In this document: positions 44,767 to 55,539 of the stretch, in pieces
Layout: each line of letters begins with the position of its first letter
Position numbering within the stretch: position 1 is the stretch's first letter
NCBI GenBank assembly: GCA_034401795.1
Contig: CM067359.1
Location: forward strand, 147,132,233 to 147,196,232
Source of the DNA: Chaetoderma sp. LZ-2023a
Taxonomy: Eukaryota > Mollusca > Caudofoveata > Chaetodermatida > Chaetodermatidae
DNA: 64,000 nt
Reading direction: 5' to 3'
Made by a program: the position numbers and the translations under genes
Notes under the pieces: model-generated
Told to the model about the DNA's origin: nothing
Databases searched by the model: none
What the model saw: only the letters and a program-made list of their open reading frames with translations

Positions 44767-44960
44767 TTCAAATACTCCTTTTAAAACTTCTAACTCAAGG
44801 GGCATCGCTATAGCGCATACATGGTAAGGTGAAGGCCATCTATAACGTCGCAAGCACGTATACCTTCCCTGTAACCTGCATGCTGATTGGTCGACTCTCT
44901 CTCTGGTGTGACGTCACCATTTAGTATAAAAGGAGCTCATTTCGCCATCAACAGTTGGAA
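44767..44960 (+). promoter_or_regulatory. Promoter-like repeat, copy 1
   Basis: Contains an inverted CCAAT box ('ctgattggtc', 44881), a full CRE palindrome TGACGTCA (44911), and a TATA box ('agtataaaagg', 44925) in normal spacing, giving a predicted start near 44955. Duplicated at 47727-47905 over about 180 bp with few differences. No ORF follows that I can support. It might be a piece of an LTR or of a non-autonomous element. Confidence 0.6.
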
Positions 44961-45599
44961 TGTGGGTCCGGTCCGAGTAGGGAAAGAACAGTCTTCTGAC
45001 GACTGCATAGAGCTCGCGTTCTGCAATCTATACCAATGCAGCTTATTTTAGTCCACGTACCTCTCATGGCAACCACGTTCACGCCACATTACGTTTTTGT
45101 ATACCCCTGGAAACGGCACCAGGGGGTAATAGATTAAATTAAAGAAAGGTTCCCCATTACCAACAGCTTCAGAGAGACCTTCAGTGCGATGTGGCCTTTT
45201 GGCCACAATTACCATCCAAAACAGTATGTTAAACGATTGGTGCATGTTCTGATATCTCGCCAGATCTGCCGTACCATGTCTAATTAGTCGTGAACAAAGA
45301 ATGCACGTATCTAGTGCCACAGTTTTAATGTTTTGAACCTCAGTCAGGATGTAGGCCATTGCTTTACACATATGTAACACATATTTTACTTTGTGCCATT
45401 AACTATGAAGCATCAAATGTAGTTTGTTATTCACTGTTCCTGAGTATGTGCCACATCACCATTAGACAGCTTGCATCAAATCGCCAAGCAGCTACTATAG
45501 AATCTAGCCAGCTCACGCCTCGCTTATGTGGCGTATCAACAACACGTGACGTTTATGGACATAGCGCTGATGACAATAAGTTTAACTAAATATAATTAT

Positions 45600-45969
45600 T
45601 TTCATTTACCAAGTGTCGATGACTAATAGGCACAATAAGGTCCGTTATTCCTCATCATCTCTCGAGGCCAGAGCAAGTGACCATTTTTCGTCTCAGAACT
45701 GGACACAACAGACTAAACCAACACATGTACAGGCGGTTCCACCTTACGACATCGCCCACTTGCCCTTGTGGAGAAGAAGAACAGACCACAGAGCACATAC
45801 TTCAATGTTGCAGTACGTACCAGCTGCTGAAAGAAGAGATCTGGCCTTTGTCAACCTGTTTTCTTGAAAAGCTGTATGGGCCTGTGGAAGAACTGCAGAA
45901 AACCACAGATTTCATCTTGAGAATGGCTCTCCAAGTGTGATACCAGTGATCGAAAAGAAGAAGAAGAAG
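45600..45969 (+). pseudogene. 5'-truncated LINE 3' end
   Basis: Frame 'EQVTIFRLRTGHNRLNQHM' then 'TCPCGEEEQTTEHILQCC' matches the C-terminal RNase H/zinc-like end of many LINE ORF2 proteins (LRTGH...CPCG...EH.L..C). It ends at a stop near 45940, followed by 'gatcgaaaagaagaagaag'. The tail resembles that of the SINE in this window, suggesting a LINE-SINE partnership. 44961-45599 holds nothing I can name. Confidence 0.75.
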
Positions 45970-47119
45970 GTCGGTTACGACCCTACTATGTTTAATGTAT
46001 TGTATAGAACTGTAATACGGCAGATGCCTTCTAGGTTACCTATTTTGTAGTTAAATATTTAGTTATAATTCTTAAAAAATATTTGTATTGCAATTTGCTT
46101 AGGTTACACTATACATCATCAACAAGCACATCACTTTGTCTCTCCCAACGGCAACAATTTTTTCACTAAGGTCACTCACTGCTCATGCCCACCAAGTGAA
46201 CATGACATGCGGCCGCTAAACCTAACTATGATTAGCTCGATAGGATAGGTTGAAGTAGCTACCGCTATTTCCATAGCTGGCCACTTACTTTAAGGCCTTC
46301 TAAATCAAAATACATGAGTAGCTGTCTCTTCCTATGCTTCTCCGGCCTTCTGGTCCATTAATTGTCTGGATTTCCCTCCACCGCATTGGTTAGGACCGAC
46401 CTAAGAAATTATTGGGATTTCTTGATGGTCAGAATCAAGGTGGCGATGTCTCACACACTTCCCCATGTATCCTTGTGATACTTGCTAGTTAAGCCCTTTT
46501 GGCAAAGTATGAATCACTGCAAAAACATAATTATCGTAGTATGGCCAGCAGTGACTCTTTTGAGCAGGTTTTCTTAATCCTAAACTAGGTAAACGTTAGC
46601 TCCAGGGAGCGAATCTCAGATGGTTCGCTCTCGAAACGCTAGGTCATGGATAGAGACACAGATCACCCTCTAGCTCAACAGTGACTGTGTGTGGCCAACG
46701 AGCCCACCACACCTTTTCAGGAAGGTCACCATAGTTGGTTATCTGATTCTTTTTCCCGACCGTAAATAGATAGGTGATTTCTAATGCTTTTGTAATGTGA
46801 TTTGTCCTTGTCTTTGCGTGCCCGCTCCCGCATGCAAAAACGGGTGGAGCATAGCTAGAAATAGGCATGGCATACCTAGAAATGGATCTCTCTATTGAAA
46901 TTGTCATGAGCAAATTGAGCATTACATGGCTAATACCACTTGGTAATGCGTGGCCCACACAATATGGACCACTTGTATTAAGAGACCACCCATATTGATA
47001 GGTCACATATTTTAACAAGGCCAATCATAGATTGTTGCCCTGAATACAATGTACTCGTCCTCTGACGGAGGGAGGATAATTAATACTACTTGCTAATGGA
47101 CATTTTCATGTTGTCCATC

Positions 47120-47195
47120 GATCATATTACGTCATATGATGTCATAATCAACGACGTGACGTATAGGATGACGTCATAATCATGACGTCATGACT
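47120..47195. promoter_or_regulatory. Cluster of CRE/ATF-like sites
   Basis: Six TGACG/CGTCA words in about 75 bp, including the palindrome TGACGTCA within 'catgacgtcatgac'. Repeated at 50290-50355 and 62685-62755 as part of the duplicated unit. Function is inference only. Confidence 0.4.
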
Positions 47196-47216
47196 AACTC
47201 AATTTAGTCTGTCTTA

Positions 47217-47385
47217 AATGCTTAATAGTCCGACACGTTGTACGAATTGTATGTCTTTGCTATTTACAAAACATGCTGGTGAATATTTTGAAACTAATTT
47301 GACTGGGCGATGTTACTGCCACAAGCAGCAACAGCACCCAGTCAAATTGGTTTCAAAATAGTCAACACCTTACCTGTATAGTTTT
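47217..47385 (+). repeat. Hairpin repeat family, full copy
   Basis: Left arm 'gaatattttgaaactaattt' 'gactggg' and right arm 'cccagtcaaattggtttcaa' form a ~28-bp imperfect stem with a ~30-nt loop. Leader 'cttaatagtccgacacgttg'. Similar copies are listed at 50385, 54540, 55540, 55847, 56165, 61945, 62160 and 62770. Confidence 0.8.
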
Positions 47386-47726
47386 CTGGAAATTGATAGT
47401 CAAGAAGTGCAGAGATCCATCGATATCAACACGAGTGCGGTATTAATGTATTAATATACCATCCGGATTCAGTGACCGATTGACTAACGTTAGGCCTATG
47501 GAAGTCATTTCAAGCAACCGCCACCAAGATGTGACTTACTTGGGCAGAATTGTGTGTTTTTCTAACAAAATCCTTTAGAATGTTTAACACCAAAATTTCA
47601 ATGTCTCAGATAAAGACAACTATACGAATATCTTTTTAATACTTTGACTGGTAGCCCACCCCACCCCACCCACCTACTTGTTGCTATCATAGATCTGTAT
47701 TAAGTATTGCAACGACAACGACTGCC

Positions 47727-47905
47727 CATATTCAAATACTCCTTTTAAAACTTCTAACTCAAGGGCATCGCTATAGCGCATACATGGTAAGGTGAAGGCC
47801 ATCTATAACATCGCAAGCACGTATACCTTCCCTGTAACCTGCGCGCTGATTGGTCAAGTCTCTCTGGTGTGACGTCACCATTTAGTATAAAAGGAGCTCA
47901 TTTCG
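47727..47905 (+). promoter_or_regulatory. Promoter-like repeat, copy 2
   Basis: Same CCAAT, CRE (TGACGTCA) and TATA ('agtataaaagg') series as 44767-44960. It interrupts the segmental duplication right after 'actgcccat', the same point at which the other duplicate received a SINE. Confidence 0.6.
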
Positions 47906-48889
47906 CCATCATCTTATCTTACTGTGTTTTAACCCTTTCATGAGGAGGCCGCCAAAACCGGCCTCTACAGTGATCTTGAGGATGTTAGTTTGCATGTCAA
48001 GAGATCGTTTTTGAAAATTCACCACTGAAATGACCGGCTCGATAATTGAGCCAGTCATTCCAATAGTAACTCTTCAAAACAGTCGTCTATTGGCCTGCAA
48101 ATAGGCACTCAATAACCAAATATTTTTTTCCATATTCTTGACTCAATTTAGGTAACACAGGGTTAATAAATTATGAGGACGACGATGATGCACCATGTCT
48201 GTTTAACCTTTCCCGTATTGTATGATAGTATGATTCACATTTGTTGCATTCGAGACAGAGTAAAAATTACAGACTTGTTACAGACAGTCTTGAGGCGTAC
48301 TATGTGTGTGGTAAATTTCAGAAGAAAAACATGCATAATAATATTGTAGAGGGCGAAAAAGTAGACAGAGTTCACTAACAATAATGGATCCATCTAAAAT
48401 TAAAGGCTTGACTTCTTCGAAACTACACCTCTAATGTAATAACCGGTCATCTTCTTACGTTATCACAACGACTAGACTGTTACACAGACTCAACTTCGGA
48501 TACCAGACATACAGGGACCCAGTCTATCTCCGTAGCAGACTGTAAAAGCAACACTGGATCATGAAATCGCTACGTCAATGGCTACTCAATAGGCCCCTAC
48601 ATACGAGATACATTTCTTGATCGCGTATTGAAAGAGAACTCGCAGGATGTGAATGAATAGTGGATGTGTGATTATCAATAGTATCCTTTTGTCTTTAATC
48701 CATCCTGGGAATAAATCCATGTAGGGCCAATGCAATTATGTAGCAGTATTGATATACCACCAATGTTTCAAATTTCCAGTCAAAACTGCTGTCAATAATA
48801 TTGTATCAGATTGTTGAATACAGAAATCAACAGAAAATGTAGGCCTATGCATGTGCTAAGTTAAGAAGGTCTACAGGAAATTCGGCCAC

Positions 48890-49855
48890 AGAATTTCAAC
48901 CATATAGTTAGATAGGTATATTAATAAGCTAGTGAATTAATGGATTGAGGTTAAACAAAATTTTACCATGAAGTAATTTCGTAGTGCACAATTCCATACC
49001 GAAAATTTGCTAAATCTCCGGTGATTCACAGTTTCAGTGCCCTATTGTCTGTAGTATGTTTAGCCCCATAATTTCACCTACATAGACTTGAGCCTTAATA
49101 TACTAGGTATATTCCGAATCTAACAAATTCTAGATGAAATAATTTTATTAGGCAAAAATTGGTTTAAATGTTAGGGTTTTCATGCTTTTCGGTGCCCTAC
49201 TGTCTGTATGTAATATGATCGGCTCCAGAACTTCGCTCACATAGACGTAGAGGGATTTGAATACGATAGTTATATTGGGAATTAAAAAAAATTTGACGTG
49301 AAGTAATTTCGTAGTATACGATTTCATCGCGTAAATTCGTTTCAATGCCCTACTATTACCTGTCCGCAATAGATTTGGCCACATAATTTCACCGATATGG
49401 TTAGATAGCGATATGAACACGCTAATGAATCTTGAGTTTTCTACCACGTAGTAATTTCGGAATATTCAATTTCGTAGCCACGGACAGTTGTCAAATGGCA
49501 ACAATTTACTATATTCGGTATCAGAATGTCTGTTCTCGATTTGTAATACTTTTTTTTATATATGGATGTATATAACTCAATATGAGCTAGTGCTTTTGCA
49601 CAATTCTACCATCAAGTAATCTCATCGTAGGTAGTTACATATTCGCCGTATGGCCCCATTATAATATGGTTGGTTTACATTCACCACATTCAGATAGGTG
49701 TCGGCATGCACTGGCATATCGCTCATAATGGGTTCGGCCCCAGAATGTCACCCATATGTTTAGATAGGTATAGGCATACGCTTACGAAGTAATGAGATTT
49801 AAAACTATCTACCATGAAATAATTTCAGCTCAAATTTAGGCCGATTCATGGTTTT
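48890..49855 (+). repeat. ~160-bp degenerate tandem array, block 1
   Basis: Repeating words 'gtaatttcgtagta', 'ttcggtgccctactgtctg' and 'tcacccatatggttagatag' at about 145-195 bp spacing. Aligned to block 2 (50660-51900). The minus ORF at 49148-49447 is a by-product. 48431-48889 holds nothing recognised. Confidence 0.72.
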
Positions 49856-49964
49856 CGTTGCACCCAGTCAAATTACTTTCAAAATAGTCATCAGCTTACC
49901 TGTATAGTAACCTTGAAATTGGCAATCTGGGAATTCATTATTCAGCATATATATAGACATCGAT

Positions 49965-50640
49965 TCCAACATGCAAAAAAGGGGTGGAGCTTAGCTAGAA
50001 ATAGGCGTGGCATACCTAGAAATGGATAACTCTATTGAAATTGGCATGACCAAATTGAGCATTACAGGGCTAATACCACTTGTTGTTGCGTGGTCCACAC
50101 AATATGGACCACTTGTATTAAGAGAGCACCCATATTTATAGGTCACATTTTAACAAGGCCAATCATAGATTGTAGACCCTTGCCATCCCGAACGCAAATA
50201 GACCCGAATACAATACACTCATCCTCTGACGGAGCGAGGGTAATTAATACCACTTGCTAATGGGCCTTTTCAGGTTGTCTATCCATCATATTACGTCATA
50301 TGACGTCGTAATTAATTAAGTGACGCATAGGATAACGTCATAATAATGGCGTCATGACTGACTTGATTTAGTTCATCTTAAATGCTTAATGACCTGACAC
50401 GTTGTACGAATTGTATGTTTTGTTATTTAATAAAAATGGTGTTGAATATTTTGAAAGTACTTTGACTGGCCGCTGTTGCTGGGCAGCAACAGGAGCCAGT
50501 CAATTTAGTGTCAAAATATTCCACGGCTTACCTGTATAGTTTTCTTGAAATTTATCATCTAGTAGTTCAGAAATCCATCGATCCCAACTCGAGAGTGGTA
50601 TGGATGGAGTTTAGCTAGATATGGGCTAAACTGGAAAGGT
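49965..50640 (+). repeat. Partial copy of the segmental duplication unit, with hairpin
   Basis: Starts 'ggggtggagcttagctagaa' and runs through the CRE-like cluster (50290-50355) to a full hairpin repeat (50385-50545). Preceded at 49857-49930 by a right hairpin arm. Confidence 0.75.
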
Positions 50641-50659
50641 TCATTGTATTGATAAAGCA

Positions 50660-51900
50660 CCACAGTTTTCAGTGCCCTATTGTCTATAGTATGTTCAGCC
50701 CCATAATTTACCCCACATAGACTTGGGCTTTAATAAGCTAGTTATATTCCGAATCTAACAAATTCTAGATGAAGGTAATTTTAATACGCAAAATTTAGCT
50801 TAAATGATGATGTATTCGTGGTTTTCGGTGCCCTACTTTCCATAATATGGTCGGTTCCAGAACTTCGCTCACATAGACATATAGGAGTTTGAATATGCTA
50901 GTTACATTGGGAATTTAAATGAATTGGAACGTGAGGTACTTTCGTAGTATTCAATTTCATCGCAGACATTTGTTCCAATGTTGGCAGATCTGTGGTTTTC
51001 AATAGCCTACCGTCTGCAATATGTGTGGCTACATAATTTCACCCATATGGTTAGATAGGGATACGAATACGCTAATGAATCTTGAGATTTCTACCAAGTA
51101 GTAATTTCGTAATATTCAATTTAGTAGTCACGGACAGTTGTCAACAATTTACTATATTCGGTATTAGAATCTCAGTTTGTAATCAATATTTTACATATAG
51201 CTGTGCTTTTGCACGATTCTACCATCAAGTAATTTGGTAATATGTTGTTACATATTCGCCATATGGCCCCATTGTAATATGGTTGGTTCACATTCACCAC
51301 ATTCATATAGGTGTCATAATGGGTTCGGCCCAGAATATCACACATATGTTTAGATAGGTATAGGCATAAGCTTACGACGTAGTGAGATTTAAAAATTTCA
51401 TAACGTAAATAAGCTCAAACTTAAGGATAATTCATGGTTTTCATTGCGATACATTCACCCCCAGAATTTCACCCACAAATTCTTATAGGGAATATGCTAG
51501 TTGTATTCCGAATTTAAAAAAATTCTATAGGAACGTAATTTCATAGTACACAATTCAATACCGAAAATTGGCGCAAATTCTGTCAGATCAACGATTTTCT
51601 GTACCACACTGTTTGCAATAGGTTCGACCCCAGAAGTTCACCCATATGGTTAGACACTTATATGAATACGCTAATAAAGTATCAAAGGTTTAAAAGATGT
51701 TTACTATACAGTAATTTCGTCATATGCAATTTAGTAGTGGCACACCATTGTCAAATTCCAATAATGTACTATATTCGGTACCAGAATATCTCTACATGCC
51801 TTGTAGCCAGTTTTCGAACATAAGGCCATGTAGAACTCACTATGTTCTCGTGCTGTGCGAAATATTGTAATAATTCTACCACCAAATATTTATTATAGTA
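50660..51900 (+). repeat. ~160-bp degenerate tandem array, block 2
   Basis: Collinear with block 1: 'agtgccctattgtct', 'tatattccgaatctaacaaa', then further monomers. Blocks 1 and 2 with their hairpin units look like one larger duplicated segment. Confidence 0.72.
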
Positions 51901-53195
51901 ATGTGAAATTATTTCTATATATCCCATATTATTAGCCGCATGTAATGGTAGAACCTGACTTATCAGGCTAATACCCTAACATTTGCATATATGGTCAACA
52001 AGATCGTCCTCATTACAACGGTTGAAGCCAATTTTGGCCTTTTTGTCTAGCAAAAATAATTGATTTAATAGTTTGTCACTGTTTCCAGTAAAGATATCGT
52101 TTAATAGGTGACATAGATATGATAGCTAAATGAAACAGATCACGATGTTTCCCACTGGGTCTTCAGTCAGAATGTTTTCTACTATATCATTTTCGTTGGA
52201 GAAAACTAGGTTCACGGTATTGGTTTTATCCTGGCCACTTAACTTTGTTGAAAAGGTTATCTGTCGGTACAGATCGGGGTCCTGTATTACATCAGAAATA
52301 TACTTGCTTTGTGCATTTCACTAGCATTGCGGTGTATATTTCACCAATATATTTCCGGGTAACAAGCTCTTCACATCTGTTTAAGAAGGTAAGAAGAAAA
52401 TTTGATCTGTTACACTCAGTTGATGCAGTAGTACAATTTTCTCATCACTGGCTGCTCTTAATTTTGTCTGTTCCTCTCTCTGTTAAGGAGTTTGGCCTGG
52501 AGAAAAAGGATGGATGGAAAAATTGTTGGACTAACCACAAATATAAGCTGCTTCTCCTAGCCTATAGCTAATACTGCCCATATCTTTTCGCAAGAAATAT
52601 TCTTTCTTTTGTATTTATTGTATGCCTTTATATAACTTAATTTTTTCATGAAACAGTTGAGTGTATTCTCAGAATTATAATAACCTCCGGGCACGCTATT
52701 TACCAATGATGCCTTGCATCAATATGTGTACTTGTGTTATTTGTGGTCAGGATGCGGCATGCGGAGGGATGGCCTATCTATTCTGAAACTGCCACCGTAT
52801 GACATATACAAGCCGTCGGACTGAGAGCTCGGTTCGAGGTACGCTCCGAGACGCAGGAAGACAACACTTACAAAGTTAAGTAGGCACTAAGCCATTTGCG
52901 GCCTAAATCATGTGTGATTGACCTAATAACTGTAAGAGAGTCTAGCTCCTCTAGAAGGCCCACATAAATAAAGCGACAAGTACTAATTCAGTACTTTAAC
53001 CAACATGAGGTGGCAGTGTTGAATTCTTAGGAAATCAGCAACACCATCTCCACGTAAACCAATGTGCATCCCTCATGCAAATTATTACACTAGGTTGATT
53101 CATTTTCTCATCTTTAGCATTGTTTGAATGGGAGAGCGGCTTCTTACCGCATCTCCTCCTCCGCTACGTCGTTGTAGGCCGGTAGACAAGGTATG
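51901..53195. other. Region without recognised genes
   Basis: Small ORFs at 52130-52324 and 52245-52571 show no motif I know. No clear repeat. Confidence 0.4.
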
Positions 53196-53198
53196 CCA

Positions 53199-53346
53199 GT
53201 ATCAAATTCCATATTGGTCCATGTGCTGTTGGCCAATGGGCACGTCAATATCAAATTCCATATTGATCCCTGCATCGTTGGCCAACAGGCGCGCTGATAT
53301 CAAATTCGATATTGGTCCCTGCGCCGTTGGCCAATGGGCACACAAT
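53199..53346 (+). repeat. 49-bp minisatellite, three copies
   Basis: Units begin 'atcaaattc' at 53201, 53250 and 53299, each with 'atattg' and 'gttggccaa(t/c)(g/a)ggc'. It starts a few bases beyond the splice donor of the exon below, so it lies in its predicted intron. Confidence 0.85.
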
Positions 53347-53358
53347 TGATGTGCTTAC

Positions 53359-53670
53359 GATACGTGAAGATTGGCTCCTTCGGTTGCATCTTGAGATAGA
53401 CGTCAATTGACCCAGAACCACTGAACCATGACGAGGCCATTGAGGGAATGTCAAAATTCATTGTGACAGCGCCGCCTGTATATATATGTTTCGGTTCAAA
53501 CCACGCCATGAAATTCTGTACTTTCGGCTTGCAATTTTTCACAAATACCTTGTCATTTTGTGATTTCTCTGATTTCCATCTGAGCACAGTCTGTACAGGT
53601 GAAAGTTCCACGAGAACACACACTGACAGACCAATCAGAGCACATGCCACACATGTTGTCATCGCAAAAT
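53359..53670 (-). CDS. Likely host exon: secreted protein, possibly ML/GM2-activator-like
   Basis: Open frame with ATG at 53662, bounded by a strong acceptor ('ttttactttcacttcacag', ending 53671) and a donor GTAAGC at 53358. The 101 codons start with a signal peptide (about residues 1-22, 'TTCVACALIGLSVCVLVEL'). The mature part contains 'VFVKNCKPKVQNF', 'EPKHIYTGGAVTMNF' and 'SGSGSIDVYLKM'. The pattern NC...P..I..G..VT...G.I.V.LK recalls the N-terminal half of the GM2 activator/ML lipid-binding fold. That is a weak resemblance, and it could be another small secreted protein. The exon ends after the first base of a codon; no next exon is found in the window. Confidence 0.5.
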
Positions 53671-54050
53671 CTGTGAAGTGAAAGTAAAATGAACTAAGAT
53701 TCATCGCAGAATTGTCGGTACAGAGATGATTTATTGAATAGTCACTAAACGTGGCCTTTTAAGAAGTTACATTTTTCGGGCATCTCCTCCATTGTACTAG
53801 CCCAGTTGGCGTGTCAGTCAGCTGAGCTAAAAAATTAGTCCGTCCATCTGTGCGCCCTCATTATGATGATAAGTTTTGTTATCTCTGGAAGATTTGGATC
53901 AAACCTCGCCAATATCTTCCTGTCGCCATCAAAAGTATCTGCATTGCAAGCATGCCGTTGATTCATGGAAAAAGCCCAGAATCATCACCTTGACCATTTT
54001 CTCAAGTATGCAGGCCAATCTGGAGAGGCAGTATGTTGGTAATACGTTGG

Positions 54051-54091
54051 GGGTGGGTGGGGGTTGGGGGGGGGGGCTGGCGGAGTGTGTG

Positions 54092-54123
<32 letters not shown>

Positions 54124-54163
54124 TGTGTGGTGGTGGTGTGTGTGTGTGTGTGGGGGGGGGGGG
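54051..54163 (+). repeat. G-rich and (GCGT)n/(GT)n simple repeat
   Basis: G-runs at 54051-54077, then (GCGT)n to about 54124, then (GT)n and a G12 run to 54163. The predicted ORFs here encode only simple-repeat protein. Flanks 53700-54050 and 54164-54539 hold nothing recognised. Confidence 0.9.
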
Positions 54164-54539
54164 CTACTTTAGTGACACCATTCATCATATTTAAAGCTAT
54201 TGACTCTCTAACTTGGTGGGTAGATACCTTTTGGAATAAGCTACCCACATATAACAACTAGGTCAGTCTTGTCTACCTTCTGCATAATAGAGGTCAGTTT
54301 TCCTATGAGAATCAATAGTATATTACTCAGTCAGTGTTTTGGTTTTACGTTTTGTCATATGTCCTTTTATTACCTTGTACCATGCCATATAAGAACTAAG
54401 TCGGCATGACAGAGTTTTGGTAGCATATTGATCAAAAGTGAATTTTGTTAATGGAACCATGCGAATGGATGGATCCGACATGTCGCTCAGGTATATGAGG
54501 CCGTAATGAATACGTCACATGTAGGCTAATGTCACAATT

Positions 54540-54745
54540 AAAATGCTTAATGTTTGGCGTATTTAGTTCCGTCATGAACATTGAAAAGTCCATCAAGTGA
54601 TCGAATTGTATGTCTTTGATGAATATCTTATTTAATAAACACGCTGTTGAACATTTTGGAACTAAATTGACTGGGGGATGTTGCTGACATTGACAGTTAA
54701 CTTACTTTCAAAATGTTCAACAGCGTAGGACCTGTATAATTACCT
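54540..54745 (+). repeat. Hairpin repeat family copy
   Basis: Left arm 'gaacattttggaactaaatt', short loop, right arm 'ttactttcaaaatgttcaac'. Diverged. Confidence 0.65.
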
Positions 54746-54881
54746 TAAAATGCCATTTCTGAGAATTCAGGGTTCAGAGTATATTAATTGATTCCAACAC
54801 GCACAAAACGTGGGCGTAGCTTAGCTAGGGATGGGCGGGGAATAGCTAGAAATGGATCCCTCAATAAGTAGAAGAGCGACG

Positions 54882-54978
54882 ATAGGGAAGGTTGTTAAAA
54901 CATGAAACTGGTTACTTAACGAAGGTGTGAAAAATCGTTACGTAACAAGTTTCATGTTGTTTTAACAACCGTCCCTAT
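54882..54978. repeat. Long foldback hairpin
   Basis: 'atagggaaggttgttaaaac' 'atgaaact' pairs with 'agtttcatgttgttttaaca' 'accgtccctat' across a ~15-nt loop, with one 3-bp bulge and one mismatch: almost the whole 97 bp is stem. Probably a MITE. Confidence 0.8.
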
Positions 54979-55302
54979 TGCCTCATTAGTATCATGTTGT
55001 TTTCACCACCGCCCCTAGCGTCTCAGCCGATTTAGATATAGAGGGCGTGGCCACATGCCCCTCCCCCTCATTAAATCATGTGCTCCCGGTCATCCGATAA
55101 GACTCTTAGCGTCCTATCGCGTAATGATGATTGATAAGGGTTAATGAGATTTCCTTTGTGGTGTCCAACTCTTCTCTGTTCTGATTTGATGTTAGATGTA
55201 GAGGGTAGGCCATAAGCTCCTCCTCCTCATTAAATCATGTGACTCCGGTCATCCGATAAGACTCTTAACGTCCTATCATGTAATGATGATTGACAGTTTT
55301 AA

Positions 55303-55328
55303 TGGGGGTGGGGGTGGGGGTGGTGGTA
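55303..55328 (+). repeat. G-quadruplex-type G runs
   Basis: GGGGGTGGGGGTGGGGGTGG. The minus ORF across it gives only a poly-proline tract. Confidence 0.75.
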
Positions 55329-55539
55329 AATAAACAACTTCAAAAAGCGCAGATCTCTTCGAGAGAGTACAATGCGCAATAGTTAATGTATTGCGCAAGG
55401 ATGATTGACAGGGTACATGTCTAGACTCGTCTTTTCTGGACACTGGGAACTCATTCAATCATGAAGCCCCGCCTCTCATTAATCACGTGTCTTCAGTAAT
55501 TACGTCATGAATGATGCGAGATATTCTGTTATAATCGCT

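Larger units (their letters stand above)
46835..48430 (+). repeat. Segmental duplication, copy 1
   Basis: Nearly identical to 62390-64000. A partial third copy is 49965-50640. Contains a CRE-like cluster (47120-47195), a hairpin repeat (47217-47385), the promoter-like repeat (47727-47905) and the 'aaccctttcatgaggaggcc' family (47935-48080). Confidence 0.85.

Noticed and set aside
44767..44960. Interpretation of the promoter-like segment as the 5' LTR of the gypsy relic at 41.6-44.1 kb
   Set aside because: The TATA box points to the plus strand, whereas the gypsy genes are on the minus strand.
45048..45380. Minus-strand 110-codon ORF
   Set aside because: Reasonable length, but no motif, homologue or splice context that I can support.
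46644..47024. Minus-strand 126-codon ORF ending 'WARWPHTVTVELEGDLCLYP'
   Set aside because: The last third looks coding-like, but the rest lies in the duplicated repeat whose other copies do not keep the frame, and I recognise no domain.
49148..49447. Minus-strand 99-codon ORF
   Set aside because: Falls in the ~160-bp tandem array; the frame is not kept between monomers.
53785..53840. tRNA-like stretch 'agcccagttggcgtgtcagt'
   Set aside because: Superficially like a tRNA box A/anticodon region, but no box B or cloverleaf pairing follows.
54064..54261. ORFs with CVRACVRA or THARTHAR repeats
   Set aside because: Direct translation of the (GCGT)n microsatellite, not a gene.
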